Below are positions 17,558-27,019 of a stretch of 64,000 nucleotides of DNA, piece by piece. A program made the translations under genes and the position numbers. The stretch comes from Bacillota bacterium (GTDB taxonomy: Bacteria; Bacillota; UBA4882; UBA8346): positions 99,031 to 163,030 of the forward strand of contig JAEVYU010000081.1 of the NCBI GenBank assembly GCA_023392595.1, given 5' to 3'. The notes under the pieces are model-generated. The model was not told the origin of the DNA. It worked only from the letters and a program-made list of their open reading frames with translations, and did not search any database. Every line of letters starts with the position of its first letter. Position 1 is the stretch's first letter.

Positions 17558-18502
17558 ATGTTAGTCGGAATCGATACCAGTTGTTATACAACTTCTCTAA
17601 GCGTCATAGATCCCATCTCCGGAGTCATTCTATATGACTTGCGCCGTTTGCTTCAAGTAAAACTGGGGCAAAGAGGGTTAAGGCAATCGGAGGCTGTCTT
17701 TCAACATTTGCAAAACCTACCCGAACTATTGGATGGAGGCTTTTCGGGTATTTCAATAACCGCTGTGGTTGCTTCGACCAAACCCCGGCCCGCCCCCGAG
17801 TCATATCTGCCTGTTTTCAAAGCCGGCGCCTCCTTTGGAATGACCCTAGCCAAAATCCTTGGCGCTCCATTTTTGGAAACATCCCACCAGGAGGGTCACA
17901 TCCGCGCAGGTCTGGTTGGACAAACCAGAGTTAACCAAACTTTTTTAGCCTGGCACATCTCCGGGGGTACCACTGAGCTGTTATTGGTTCAGGCCGGAGA
18001 AATGGGCTTCCAAATTCAAAAAATTGGTGGCTCCAGTGACCTTCAAGTTGGACAATTCGTTGATCGGGTGGGTGTGGCCTTGGGGAATCCCTTTCCGGCC
18101 GGCCCGAATTTGGAAAAAATGGCTTTGTTATCCGATACGGATAAAAGTTTGCCTGTGGTTACCCAAGGGTTAACCACCAGTTTTTCCGGACCGGATTCGG
18201 CGGCAGAAAGATTAATCCAGTCGGGGATCAACGGCAATGATTTGGCGAGAATGGTCTTTCATTGTATCATCCATTCGCTACTTAAGGTAACGTTGGAGGC
18301 CGTCAAGGAATATAAGACCTACCAAGTGTTAATGGTAGGGGGAGTGGCCTCAAACCGGATCATCCGGGATAAGTTGTATGAGGAAGGTTTAAAATCAGGA
18401 ATTGAGTTTTTATTTGCCAGAAGCGAACTATCCAGCGATAATGCTGTAGGTGTTGGTTTCATTGGGTATGATTGTCTCAACAGCAAAGATTCAACCCCTT
18501 AG
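17558..18502 (+). CDS. TsaD/Kae1-family paralogue (peptidase M22-like)
   Basis: A 314-residue ASKHA-fold protein related to TsaD, which makes N6-threonylcarbamoyladenosine in tRNA. It keeps GIDTSCYTTS at the N-terminus, the metal-binding HxxxH (His110 and His114 in SHQEGH), a HISGGTTELLLV segment and GGVASNRIIRDKL near the C-terminus. It lacks the longer canonical TsaD sequence features such as KGLAYGL-like loops, so it is likely the clostridial paralogue found beside nusB rather than the tRNA-modifying enzyme. Function unknown. The leader between nusB and this gene has weak ribosome binding. Confidence 0.8.
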   Translation: MLVGIDTSCYTTSLSVIDPISGVILYDLRRLLQVKLGQRGLRQSEAVFQHLQNLPELLDGGFSGISITAVVASTKPRPAPESYLPVFKAGASFGMTLAKILGAPFLETSHQEGHIRAGLVGQTRVNQTFLAWHISGGTTELLLVQAGEMGFQIQKIGGSSDLQVGQFVDRVGVALGNPFPAGPNLEKMALLSDTDKSLPVVTQGLTTSFSGPDSAAERLIQSGINGNDLARMVFHCIIHSLLKVTLEAVKEYKTYQVLMVGGVASNRIIRDKLYEEGLKSGIEFLFARSELSSDNAVGVGFIGYDCLNSKDSTP

Positions 18503-18659
18503 CGTTTACATGACTTTAGTTAAATAATTGCCTTCGGTCTTAAATGCCTCCGTTTTCGCGCCAACTGAGATTGGCGTGAGGACCCCGGGGGCTATCTCAA
18601 AAAAGGAAATTCGTGCCCACGGGCTCTGAAATATTAAATAAAAGCGAGGCCCTCCGCTC

Positions 18660-21350
18660 ATGAAAAAATTGATGTTATTAGATGGCTTTAGTCTGGCCAA
18701 CCGGGCATTTTTTGCTTTGCCGCCCTTAGCCACCTCGGCAGGCCAGCCTACCAATGCAGTCTACGGAATGACGATGATGTTGCTAAAATTGCTGGAAGAA
18801 TCGAAGCCGGATTATATTATCATGGCTTTTGATGTAGCGGCGCCCACTTTTCGGCACCAAGAATTTAAAGATTATAAAGGCCAGCGTCTGAAGATGGAAG
18901 ACACTCTGAAAACGCAATTTCCGCTGATCCGGGAGCTGTTGGGTATTTTAAAAATCCCCGTTGTGGAACTGGCGGGATTTGAAGCAGACGATATCATTGG
19001 GACGATGGCCAAAAGGGCTGCCGGTCAGGGCCTCTCAGTGGAAATTATTACCGGGGACCGGGACTCTTTCCAGCTGGTTGAGCCGCAAATATCAGTATTA
19101 TATACCCGTAGAGGCATTACGGAAGTTGATCGGGTCGATGAAAAGTATATTGATGATAAATATCAATTAAAACCCTTGCAATTAATCGAATTAAAGGCCC
19201 TGATGGGTGATGCGTCCGACAATATACCCGGAGTGCCCGGGTTTGGTGAAAAAACAGCCCTGAAATATCTGCATCAATATCATACTTTGCAGGGAATTTA
19301 CGATCATATCGAGGAGATTTCCAAAGAGAGAGACAAAAATCTGCTAAATACCTACCGTGAACAGGCATTTCTAAGCCGGCATCTGGCGGAGATTGTGACT
19401 GATGTCCAAGTGGATGTTGATCCAACGGATTGTCATCATCATCAGGATTTTTCCAAACAACAATTGGTGGATTTTTGCAGCAAGTATGAATTTCATTCGT
19501 TAGCCCGGAAACTTTCCGAAGGAAACGATACTCCCGAAGTCAGTCAATTGCCGGAGCTGGTATCCGAATGTAAAATCATTCAAGAATCAGACCTGGGTGA
19601 AATTCTATCCGTTCTCAAACAAGAAAAAGTCTGCTATTTGCAGTTTTTTACTTCGGTAGCCAACTGGGTCCAAGTGGATTTCGTCGGGGTTGGCCTGGGC
19701 AGCTCCGGTGAAAATTGGTATTTGCCTTTAGACGCAAGTGCGCAGATACCCGTTGAAGTGAAGGAACTATTCAGTGATTCATCGATCAAGAAAATCGGTC
19801 ATGATCTTAAAAAGCAGTTCCAAATTGTTAGTAACCGGGATATCCTCTGCAGCGGCGAAATGGAAGATTTACTCATCGCCGGTTATTTGGTCAATGCAGG
19901 TTTAGGCGATTTGGAACTGGAGGATCTCGGAAGAGCCTATCTTGGGAAAATCATTCCCATATGGAGAAACGAGAAGGGTAAAGCCTTTTCAGTCTTCAAT
20001 TTGCCCCAAGCCTTACCTCAGGAGATGATAGCCAAAATCTGCGGGGCCAGGCTGGAGGCAATGCGGTTGTTGGTACCCAAATTACGTTCGATGATGGCGG
20101 ATTTGAATCTGGAAGTTCTTTACAGTGAAGTGGAGTCGCCGTTAATCCAAGTCCTTTTCAGGATGGAACACCAAGGAATCAAGGTAGATCCGGAAAGGCT
20201 CCGTGAATTCGGACAAACTTTAAGAAAGCGCCAATCCCAGCTTGAATCGGATATCTATTCTCTGGTTCAGGAAGAGTTTAATATCGGTTCCCCTAAACAA
20301 TTGGGAGTTATCCTATTTGAGAAGTTAGGGCTGAGAGCGCCCAAGAAAACCAAAACGGGCTATTCCACCGATGCCGAGGTCTTAGAAAGCCTTTACGATG
20401 ATCACCCGGTGATTCCCAAAATATTGGAATATCGGCAGAATGTGAAATTACAAAGCACTTATATTGATTCGCTGATCACACTGATTCATCCCCGAAGCGG
20501 CCGGGTACACCCCACCTTTAATCAGGCGGTCACTACCACGGGGCGGCTTAGCTGTACCGAGCCCAATCTCCAGAATATTCCGGTTCGTTCCGAAGAAGGC
20601 CGATTGATTCGTTGCGCTTTTATACCCCCTGATTCGGAGCATTGCTTATTCTCGGCCGATTATTCCCAAATCGAATTGCGGGTAATGGCTCATTTTTCGC
20701 AAGATCAAGCCTTTAAGGAGGCTTTTATCAAAGGTGAAGACATTCATCGCTTCACCGCGGCAGCGGTCCATGGTGTTCCCGTTTCAGAAGTCACCCATGA
20801 GATGCGGGACAGGGCCAAGGCTGTCAATTTTGGCATTATTTATGGAATTAGCGGCTTTGGTCTGGCCCGCAATATCGGGGTTAGCCGGAAAGAAGCCGAT
20901 GCCTTTATCGAAGCATATTTTGCTAAGTATCCCGGAGTAAAACAATATGTGGAAGAATTGATTGTTAAGGCCAAACAGACCGGAGAAGCCCGGACTCTTT
21001 TGGGGAGAATCCGAAAACTGCCGGATCTTTCATCCCGTAATTTTACATTACGCTCCTTTGCGGAACGGATGGCCCGGAACACTCCGATTCAAGGAACTGC
21101 GGCCGATATCATTAAAAAAGCGATGGTTTCCATTGATAAACAGCTTAGCGCCGAGCCCGCCTTGGGAAAGTTATTGCTTCAAGTCCACGATGAGTTAATT
21201 TTTGAGGTAAAGGAATCCAATTGGCCTCTCCTGGCTAAAATGGTGAAAATAGAGATGGAGAACGCGGTTACTTTGGATGTCCCCTTGGTAGTGGATTTTA
21301 AAATGGGGCATAATTGGGGCGAGATGAAACCGCTGCAATTGGAGGAATAA
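18660..21350 (+). CDS. polA: DNA polymerase I
   Basis: A repair and Okazaki-fragment polymerase of 896 residues. The N-terminal 5'-3' exonuclease domain spans about 1-290 (MLLDGFSLANRAFFAL; AGFEADDIIGTMA; GDASDNIPGVPGFGEKTA). The central domain (about 310-490) has lost the acidic residues of the 3'-5' exonuclease: the ExoI position reads YLQFF, ExoII reads GHDLKKQ and ExoIII has no Tyr-x3-Asp. Polymerase motifs are intact: A (SADYSQIELR, about 664), B (RAKAVNFGIIYG, about 717) and C (VHDELIF, about 841). It therefore probably lacks proofreading, as in Bacillus Pol I. mutM follows after three bases. Confidence 0.97.
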   Translation: MKKLMLLDGFSLANRAFFALPPLATSAGQPTNAVYGMTMMLLKLLEESKPDYIIMAFDVAAPTFRHQEFKDYKGQRLKMEDTLKTQFPLIRELLGILKIPVVELAGFEADDIIGTMAKRAAGQGLSVEIITGDRDSFQLVEPQISVLYTRRGITEVDRVDEKYIDDKYQLKPLQLIELKALMGDASDNIPGVPGFGEKTALKYLHQYHTLQGIYDHIEEISKERDKNLLNTYREQAFLSRHLAEIVTDVQVDVDPTDCHHHQDFSKQQLVDFCSKYEFHSLARKLSEGNDTPEVSQLPELVSECKIIQESDLGEILSVLKQEKVCYLQFFTSVANWVQVDFVGVGLGSSGENWYLPLDASAQIPVEVKELFSDSSIKKIGHDLKKQFQIVSNRDILCSGEMEDLLIAGYLVNAGLGDLELEDLGRAYLGKIIPIWRNEKGKAFSVFNLPQALPQEMIAKICGARLEAMRLLVPKLRSMMADLNLEVLYSEVESPLIQVLFRMEHQGIKVDPERLREFGQTLRKRQSQLESDIYSLVQEEFNIGSPKQLGVILFEKLGLRAPKKTKTGYSTDAEVLESLYDDHPVIPKILEYRQNVKLQSTYIDSLITLIHPRSGRVHPTFNQAVTTTGRLSCTEPNLQNIPVRSEEGRLIRCAFIPPDSEHCLFSADYSQIELRVMAHFSQDQAFKEAFIKGEDIHRFTAAAVHGVPVSEVTHEMRDRAKAVNFGIIYGISGFGLARNIGVSRKEADAFIEAYFAKYPGVKQYVEELIVKAKQTGEARTLLGRIRKLPDLSSRNFTLRSFAERMARNTPIQGTAADIIKKAMVSIDKQLSAEPALGKLLLQVHDELIFEVKESNWPLLAKMVKIEMENAVTLDVPLVVDFKMGHNWGEMKPLQLEE

Positions 21351-21353
21351 AAT

Positions 21354-22184
21354 ATGCCGGAATTACCGGAAGTTGAGACAATACGTTTGAATCTTCAGTC
21401 TAAGTTGGTCGGGAGAACGATTGTCAGCGGCCAAGTCCTATTGACGAAGTTAATTCAAAATCAAACCCCGGAAGAGTTTTTAGCGGAGATTGGCGGCAAG
21501 AAAATTATTAAGCTTGACCGCCGTGGCAAATATCTGTTATTCTATCTTGAAGGAGCTGAAAGCGCGGGTCTGATCCTGGCGATCCATTTAAGGATGACCG
21601 GCCAATTGAAAGTAGCCCTTATGGATACTCCTTTGGAAAAAGCCGTTTATCTGCAACTTCGGCTTGATAATGGCAGTGAGTTGCGTTACCGGGACCAGCG
21701 AAAATTTGGGAGAGTCACGTTATTTCCAGCCGCTCATCCACCGAAAGCTTTGGAAAAATTGGGACCTGAACCTTTAGCCGCCGATTTTACTGTCCAGGCG
21801 TTAAAGATTCAACTTGGGAAACGGCGGATTGCCATTAAAAAAGCCTTGCTGGATCAGGAAGTTATAGCGGGAATTGGAAATATTTATGCGGACGAGTCGC
21901 TGTTTTTGGCAGGCATTCACCCGGCCAGGCTGGTTTCTTCTCTGAATGATCAAGAAATTACGGGGCTTTTCACAGCAATCCAAACCGTATTATCCGGCGC
22001 CATTCAAAATCATGGTACGACCAAACGCGATTACCGGGACGGAAATGGCAATTCCGGCACCAATCAGGATTATTTACGGGTTTATGATCGGAAAGGATTA
22101 GCCTGCTATCATTGTGGCAATATGATTGTAAAAATGAATTTAGGTGGCAGAGGGACCCATTTTTGTCCAATCTGTCAACGATAA
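21354..22184 (+). CDS. mutM: Formamidopyrimidine-DNA glycosylase
   Basis: This enzyme removes 8-oxoguanine and formamidopyrimidines from DNA and cleaves the abasic site. The start PELPEVE gives the catalytic N-terminal Pro2 and Glu3. An H2TH region with IAGIGNIYADE and a C-terminal zinc finger (CYHCGN, then CPICQR) are present. It is 276 residues and full length. It sits in the polA-mutM-coaE run found in many Firmicutes. Confidence 0.97.
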   Translation: MPELPEVETIRLNLQSKLVGRTIVSGQVLLTKLIQNQTPEEFLAEIGGKKIIKLDRRGKYLLFYLEGAESAGLILAIHLRMTGQLKVALMDTPLEKAVYLQLRLDNGSELRYRDQRKFGRVTLFPAAHPPKALEKLGPEPLAADFTVQALKIQLGKRRIAIKKALLDQEVIAGIGNIYADESLFLAGIHPARLVSSLNDQEITGLFTAIQTVLSGAIQNHGTTKRDYRDGNGNSGTNQDYLRVYDRKGLACYHCGNMIVKMNLGGRGTHFCPICQR

Positions 22185-22189
22185 AAAAT

Positions 22190-22206
22190 GGAAGTGAACC
22201 GCGATT
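22190..22206 (+). promoter_or_regulatory. Ribosome binding site and ATT start codon of coaE
   Basis: GGAAGTGA (22190-22197) differs by one base from the consensus GGAGGTGA. It is followed after six bases by ATT (22204-22206), which opens the coaE frame at the conserved N-terminus. The same frame has a TGA at 22195-22197. Only ACC and GCG lie between that stop and the ATT, and the first GTG (22252) lies after the P-loop. Confidence 0.65.
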
Positions 22207-22794
22207 CAAACGATCGGTCTTACCGGTGGCATAGCATGCGGAAAGTCAACTGTGGCCAAAATTTTGGCTGAAAAAGGGCTTTTGGTGGTTAGCGCCGATG
22301 AAATAGCCCGCCAGGTCATCGAACCGGGTGGAGCCGCTTATTTGGATGTTATCCATCATTTCGGGAATGGAATTCTGAAGGATGATGGCCGAATCGATCG
22401 CGGCAGATTGGGGGCAATCGTTTTTTCCGATGAAAAAGCCAGGAAAGATCTGGAGAGCTTTGTTCATCCCAAAGTGTTCATGTTGATCCATCAACGGATA
22501 GTTCAAAGCCGGAAAGAAGGTTTGCCCCATTTGGTTGTGGAAATCCCGTTGCTCTTCGAAGTAAATTGGGGGCATTTATTCAATAAAATTTGGGTTGTAA
22601 GTTGTTCGCCGGAAATACAGCTAGGAAGGATCCGGAATCGGGATCACTTGACCGAAGCGGAAGCCAGGCAAAGAATTGACGCTCAATTACCGTTGCCATA
22701 TAAAGAAGCCAAAGCCGATGCGGTTATTTATAATAATCAAGGTTACTTGGAGCTTTCGGCCCAGGTTGAACAAATGATTGAATCTTTAGATTAA
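22204..22794 (+). CDS. coaE: Dephospho-CoA kinase
   Basis: This enzyme phosphorylates dephospho-CoA in the last step of coenzyme A synthesis. The P-loop GLTGGIACGKST (residues 5-16) lies upstream of the first GTG (22252), so the gene must start earlier. The only fitting codon after the in-frame TGA at 22195 is ATT 22204, giving MQTIGLTGG and 196 residues, the normal length. The rest shows ADEIARQV, FVHPKVF, VVEIPLLFE and RIRNRD. A one-base sequencing error joining the frame to ATG 22188 is an alternative explanation. Confidence 0.9.
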   Translation: MQTIGLTGGIACGKSTVAKILAEKGLLVVSADEIARQVIEPGGAAYLDVIHHFGNGILKDDGRIDRGRLGAIVFSDEKARKDLESFVHPKVFMLIHQRIVQSRKEGLPHLVVEIPLLFEVNWGHLFNKIWVVSCSPEIQLGRIRNRDHLTEAEARQRIDAQLPLPYKEAKADAVIYNNQGYLELSAQVEQMIESLD

Positions 22795-22812
22795 ATCTTT
22801 GGAGTGAAATTT

Positions 22813-23382
22813 TTGGCGAAAACACGGGGATTAAAAATTCGCGGTTTACTGTTGTTAATTGTAGTGTTTATAATAATATGGCATAAACCGATTTTAAAAA
22901 TCTATTTTGTTTTACATTATACCGATAAAATAATCGCTTATAGCAGAGCCAATGAAATTGATTCGGCTACTGTAAGCGCGATTGTCTTTACGGAAAGCCG
23001 TTTTAATCCCTTGGCCTGTTCCAGTAAAGGCGCCATGGGTTTGATGCAAATCATGCCCACTACCGGGGAGTGGGTCGCCGGACGGTTAGGATGGAATCAT
23101 TTTTCCAAACAAGATTTACTCAATCCCACGAAGAACCTGGAAATAGGCATTTGGTATTTAGCCTATTTAAAACGAAACTTTAAGCATAACGAATATTTAG
23201 CCTTAGCCTCTTATAATGCGGGCTCGAGGTATGTATATGAATGGTTGCGGGAAGGAACTTGGGACGGCAATAAGGTGAAAATTGAGCAAATCCCTTTTCC
23301 GGAGACTAAAAAGTATTTAATAAGAATTTTGGTGTTACGGAGAATTTATTATTATTTATATCAAGATGTGTTGACGATTTGA
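22813..23382 (+). CDS. SLT-type lytic transglycosylase
   Basis: A membrane-anchored peptidoglycan lytic transglycosylase of 189 residues. The N-terminus has one hydrophobic helix (about 11-23), then an SLT domain with catalytic Glu61 in VFTESRFNP, the signature SSKGAMGLMQIMP and ALASYNAGSRYV. GGAG at 22801-22804 fits TTG 22813 better than the overlapping GTG 22804. This protein family follows coaE in many Firmicutes. Role in growth or sporulation is not decided. Confidence 0.92.
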   Translation: MAKTRGLKIRGLLLLIVVFIIIWHKPILKIYFVLHYTDKIIAYSRANEIDSATVSAIVFTESRFNPLACSSKGAMGLMQIMPTTGEWVAGRLGWNHFSKQDLLNPTKNLEIGIWYLAYLKRNFKHNEYLALASYNAGSRYVYEWLREGTWDGNKVKIEQIPFPETKKYLIRILVLRRIYYYLYQDVLTI

Positions 23383-23419
23383 GTCCAAAATTTTCCGGTT
23401 TTTTATTTTTGGAGGTTGT

Positions 23420-24766
23420 ATGTCTACATTAGCTGTGGTATCTTTAGGATGCGCCAAAAATTTGGTTGATACTGAAATTATGTTAGGCCAGTTAACGGGC
23501 GCCGGCTGGCAAGTGGTTGACGATTTTTCCCGAGCTGAATTAATATTGATTAATACCTGCGGTTTCATTGAAACGGCCAAATCCGAATCAATTGAGCAAA
23601 TTTTGGAGTTGGCTGAGTATAAAAGACCCGGACGGGGAGTTTGCAAACAATTCATTGTAGCCGGTTGTTTGGTGCAGCGTTATTTGACGGAATTGAAATC
23701 TGAAATTCCGGAAGTCGATCTTTGGCTGGGTTTAGCCGATATCGGTAAAATTGTAGAACATTTAAAGCATGCCTCCAGCCAATCGACGAACCTAAACCAA
23801 ACGGAAGCTCCATTTTTAAATAATCAGAACTTGCCCCGTTTTCAGGCGACTTTGCCGCACACTTCCTTCGTGAAGATTGCCGAAGGCTGTAATCATAAGT
23901 GTTCTTATTGTGCGATTCCGATCATCAAGGGAGAATTCCATAGCCGTTTTTTAAACTCTATCGTCAAAGAAACCCGGGAAATGGTGGAAAAAGGAGTTCA
24001 GGAAATTAATTTAATTGCCCAGGATATTACCCGGTATGGTTTTGACTTGGAGCCAAGGGCAAGTTTGCAGAGTTTATTGGAACAAATGATTGTCAGTTCA
24101 AAGCCGGCATGGATTCGATTGTTGTATGCCTATCCGCTTGGCATCAATGAGTCATTGTTGGAACTGATGGCTAAAGAGTCCAGCATCTGCAAGTATCTTG
24201 ATCTTCCGATTCAACATATTAATTCCCGCATTTTAAAGAAAATGGGCCGGCCGGAAACTCCGGAATTGATTAAAGAAAAAATAGCCTTGATCCGGAAATT
24301 GGTTCCTGGAATTACTTTGCGCACCACTTTTATTGTGGGTTTTCCCTCGGAGACCGAAAAAGAATTCGAAGAATTGTTGGAATTTGTCAAGGAAGGGAAT
24401 TTCGAACATATTGGGGTTTTTAGTTATAGTCGTGAGGAAGGTACTGCGGCTTACTCCATGGAACCCCAAATAGAAGAGGCGGTAAAGGAAGAACGTAAAG
24501 GGCGGTTATTGGAGTTGCAACAGAAGATTTCAAAACATTTACTGGCAAAGCAAATGAATCACAGGCAAACCATACTCATTGACAAAGTGTTGGATAACGG
24601 TTTGGCCGTGGGGCGGACGCAGGGTTTGGCGCCGGATGTGGATGGCGTAGTCTATGTGCAAAATTATCAAGGGCCTGCAGGCCGGTTTATACAGGGTGTT
24701 ATGATCGGAAATGATGAATATAATCTAATTGCTCAAGAAATATTATCGAGTTCAACAGGAATTTAA
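23420..24766 (+). CDS. rimO: Ribosomal protein S12 methylthiotransferase
   Basis: This radical SAM enzyme adds a methylthio group to an aspartate of ribosomal protein S12. It is 448 residues: N-terminal UPF0004 domain with three Cys for an auxiliary cluster (SLGCAKN, NTCGF, AGCLVQ), radical SAM domain with GCNHKCSYCAIP, and a C-terminal TRAM domain. The SLGCAKNLVDTE start and GCNHKCSYCAIP agree with RimO rather than MiaB. GGAGG precedes the ATG. Confidence 0.95.
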   Translation: MSTLAVVSLGCAKNLVDTEIMLGQLTGAGWQVVDDFSRAELILINTCGFIETAKSESIEQILELAEYKRPGRGVCKQFIVAGCLVQRYLTELKSEIPEVDLWLGLADIGKIVEHLKHASSQSTNLNQTEAPFLNNQNLPRFQATLPHTSFVKIAEGCNHKCSYCAIPIIKGEFHSRFLNSIVKETREMVEKGVQEINLIAQDITRYGFDLEPRASLQSLLEQMIVSSKPAWIRLLYAYPLGINESLLELMAKESSICKYLDLPIQHINSRILKKMGRPETPELIKEKIALIRKLVPGITLRTTFIVGFPSETEKEFEELLEFVKEGNFEHIGVFSYSREEGTAAYSMEPQIEEAVKEERKGRLLELQQKISKHLLAKQMNHRQTILIDKVLDNGLAVGRTQGLAPDVDGVVYVQNYQGPAGRFIQGVMIGNDEYNLIAQEILSSSTGI

Positions 24767-24810
24767 TAAAAAATGCCGAATGGTTGGATTATATTTGGAG
24801 GAAGGTTGTT

Positions 24811-25371
24811 ATGAACCTTGCAAATTGGATTACCACATTACGAATTGTTTTAGCGCTGGTTTGCGTTTTTATCCTATTCTGGGATATCCCGGGGCGGGAT
24901 ACTTTGGCCGCGATAATTTTCATCATTGCCGGTATTACCGATGGTGTTGATGGTTACGCCGCCCGGACCCGCAAAGAAATCACCCCCTTTGGTAAATGGT
25001 TTGATCCATTTGCGGACAAGGTGTTGATCATTATGACCTTGGTTGTCCTGGCTCATTTAAACCGGGGTGTTCCTTGGTTGGCGGTATGGATCATCAGCGG
25101 CCGGGAAGTTTTAATTACCGTTTTACGGTATTTCGCCGGAAAAAAGGGATTGATGAATGCGGCGAGTCGCTGGGGCAAATTGAAAACATTTTCGCAAATC
25201 ATTGCCATTTCTTTGATTATGTTGGCCAAACCGTGGCATATTGAGACTTTTAGCGTATGGGCCTTATGGTTGGCCGTTATTTTGACGATTTGGTCGGGAT
25301 TTGATTATCTTTGGCGTTGGCGCAGTGTTTATTTGAGTTCTAAATCGAAGGATGTCATTGTCAAATCCTAA
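24811..25371 (+). CDS. pgsA: CDP-diacylglycerol-glycerol-3-phosphate 3-phosphatidyltransferase
   Basis: A membrane enzyme that makes phosphatidylglycerol phosphate. It has 186 residues with about four to six helices and the CDP-alcohol phosphotransferase motif: DGVDGYAAR followed by GKWFDPFAD. The open frame reaches upstream to TTG 24784, but GGAGGAAGG (24797-24805) fits ATG 24811 and the protein then starts MNLANWITTLR, as in homologues. The rimO-pgsA order is conserved in Firmicutes. Confidence 0.93.
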   Translation: MNLANWITTLRIVLALVCVFILFWDIPGRDTLAAIIFIIAGITDGVDGYAARTRKEITPFGKWFDPFADKVLIIMTLVVLAHLNRGVPWLAVWIISGREVLITVLRYFAGKKGLMNAASRWGKLKTFSQIIAISLIMLAKPWHIETFSVWALWLAVILTIWSGFDYLWRWRSVYLSSKSKDVIVKS

Positions 25372-25374
25372 TTC

Positions 25375-26655
25375 CTAATCCGAGATATAGTCGGAAAATT
25401 CTTCCAATGCCTTGATCAGGCACTCCACATCTTTAAAATTGTTGTAACAACCGAAACTAATTCGAACCATACCAGGGACCCAATTTTCGATTCCCTGGTT
25501 TAGTTTTTCCTGGAGCGCCGTCACCTGGGAAAAATTAAGTTGTAAAAGGCATTGGACATATCCTCTGGCGCAAAAGCAACCGCTTCGTACCCCAATTCCC
25601 TTCCGCTGCGCTAAATATTTAGCCACAACCGTGTGATCGACCCCCCGGATGTTAAAACTGATGACGCCGATTTGCTGTTCAACGGGAACTTCATAAAGGA
25701 TAATCCCGGGTATTTTTTTAAGCTGGGCCAAGGCATAGGTTAATAAGGAAGATTCATGCTCAATCAGGGAGTTCCAACCAATACTTTGTAAAATTTGCGA
25801 AGCTTTTGCCAGCGCCAGAGATCCCAACACATTGGGAGAACCCGCTTCTTCCGTTTCAGGGATGTCCGCCCAGATGATTCCCGCGGGTCCAATGCCTTTT
25901 ACAGTTCCCCCTCCCACCTGGCTGGGCGGTTTCTGATTGAAAATTTTCCGCGGTCCTACCAATACTCCCGCTCCGAACGGCGCATACATCTTATGGCCGG
26001 AGAAAGCCAGGAAATCGATGTGGCGGGGATCGTTCCATGGATAGAGTTTAACGGGCCGGTGAGGCACTAATTGCGCGCCGTCCACTACGATTTTCGCTCC
26101 GGCCCGGTGAGCCATTTCCGCCAGGGCATAAATAGGCGGCGTATAACCGGTTACATTGGAGGCTCCGCTTACCGCCAAGAATTTAATTCGTCCTCGGTTG
26201 GTCCGGAGAATGCATTCCAACTCACCAAGGTCAAGAATACTGTTTTTTAATCCCACGCAAATTGTTTTGGCTTCTCGCCAGGGAAGTTCATTGGAATGGT
26301 GTTCTAATTTGGTAAAGATTATTAAATCCCCAGGTAAAGCGGACAAATAATGACTCAGTTTGTTCATGGAATCGGTGGTGTTTTTGGTAAAAATGACGAT
26401 GTCATTATGCAAATCGGCCCCAACGAATTCGGCGATAGTTTCCCGGGCTGATTCGTATTGTTGGGTTGAATAAAGCGACTTAAATCCGCTTCCCCGGTGA
26501 ATACTGGAATACCACAGCGCCTCCTCGGCAAGGTGATCCATGACACCCTTAAAAGGCGGAGTACTGGCCGCATTATCAAGATTAATATATCTTTTTAAAC
26601 CGTTTTCCGTGGGTACTTTTTTTTCGTAACCATAGATTAAGTTGCTATAATCCAT
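25375..26655 (-). CDS. Cysteine-desulfurase-like class V aminotransferase
   Basis: A PLP enzyme of the NifS/SufS/CsdA group, 426 residues from ATG 26655. The PLP Lys is in SGHKMYAPFGAG (about residue 222), with VVDGAQLVPH supplying the Asp that contacts the pyridine. The C-terminal RSGCFCARG loop carries two Cys at the active-site position. Similar enzymes release sulfur from cysteine, but no suf or nif scaffold genes are nearby, so the substrate is uncertain. The frame is open eight codons further to 26679; AGAGGTGAGAGG favours 26655. It converges with pgsA three bases away. Confidence 0.82.
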   Translation of the reverse strand: MDYSNLIYGYEKKVPTENGLKRYINLDNAASTPPFKGVMDHLAEEALWYSSIHRGSGFKSLYSTQQYESARETIAEFVGADLHNDIVIFTKNTTDSMNKLSHYLSALPGDLIIFTKLEHHSNELPWREAKTICVGLKNSILDLGELECILRTNRGRIKFLAVSGASNVTGYTPPIYALAEMAHRAGAKIVVDGAQLVPHRPVKLYPWNDPRHIDFLAFSGHKMYAPFGAGVLVGPRKIFNQKPPSQVGGGTVKGIGPAGIIWADIPETEEAGSPNVLGSLALAKASQILQSIGWNSLIEHESSLLTYALAQLKKIPGIILYEVPVEQQIGVISFNIRGVDHTVVAKYLAQRKGIGVRSGCFCARGYVQCLLQLNFSQVTALQEKLNQGIENWVPGMVRISFGCYNNFKDVECLIKALEEFSDYISD

Positions 26656-27019
26656 ACTATTCCTCTCACCTCTCTCCATTTTATGTAAGTTTGGGACTAA
26701 TGGCTACTTAGAAAATACTTTTAACCCAGATTCTTCGGCTCGTTTTGCGAGCCGCCGTTGAACAGCCGCCCTGGCGTATTTTTATCTCTTCCTTGCCTGG
26801 GCAAAGCCAGGGTGGATGACTACTTTGAACTGGCATCGCTGGGTAGTAATTTGAAATATTGCCATACTTTTTGAGGTTTTTTCCTCACGTAGCTGGGTAA
26901 ATTAAATCTCGATCCGGTACGTTAAGTTAAGTAAGCGACAATTTTTCTGTGATGACCCAGAGAAATTGGCCGGATCGGGTTTTCTAAAGTCAGACTCTGA
27001 TGAAGGGAGGGAAAAAAAG
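26656..27019. other. Intergenic spacer with hairpins before the SASP gene
   Basis: No gene was found. A perfect hairpin CGGCTCG-TTTTG-CGAGCCG lies at 26736-26754, and a second short stem (CCTGG...CCAGG) lies near 26797. A forespore (sigma-G) promoter for the SASP gene is expected here, but no convincing match was found by eye. Confidence 0.5.
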
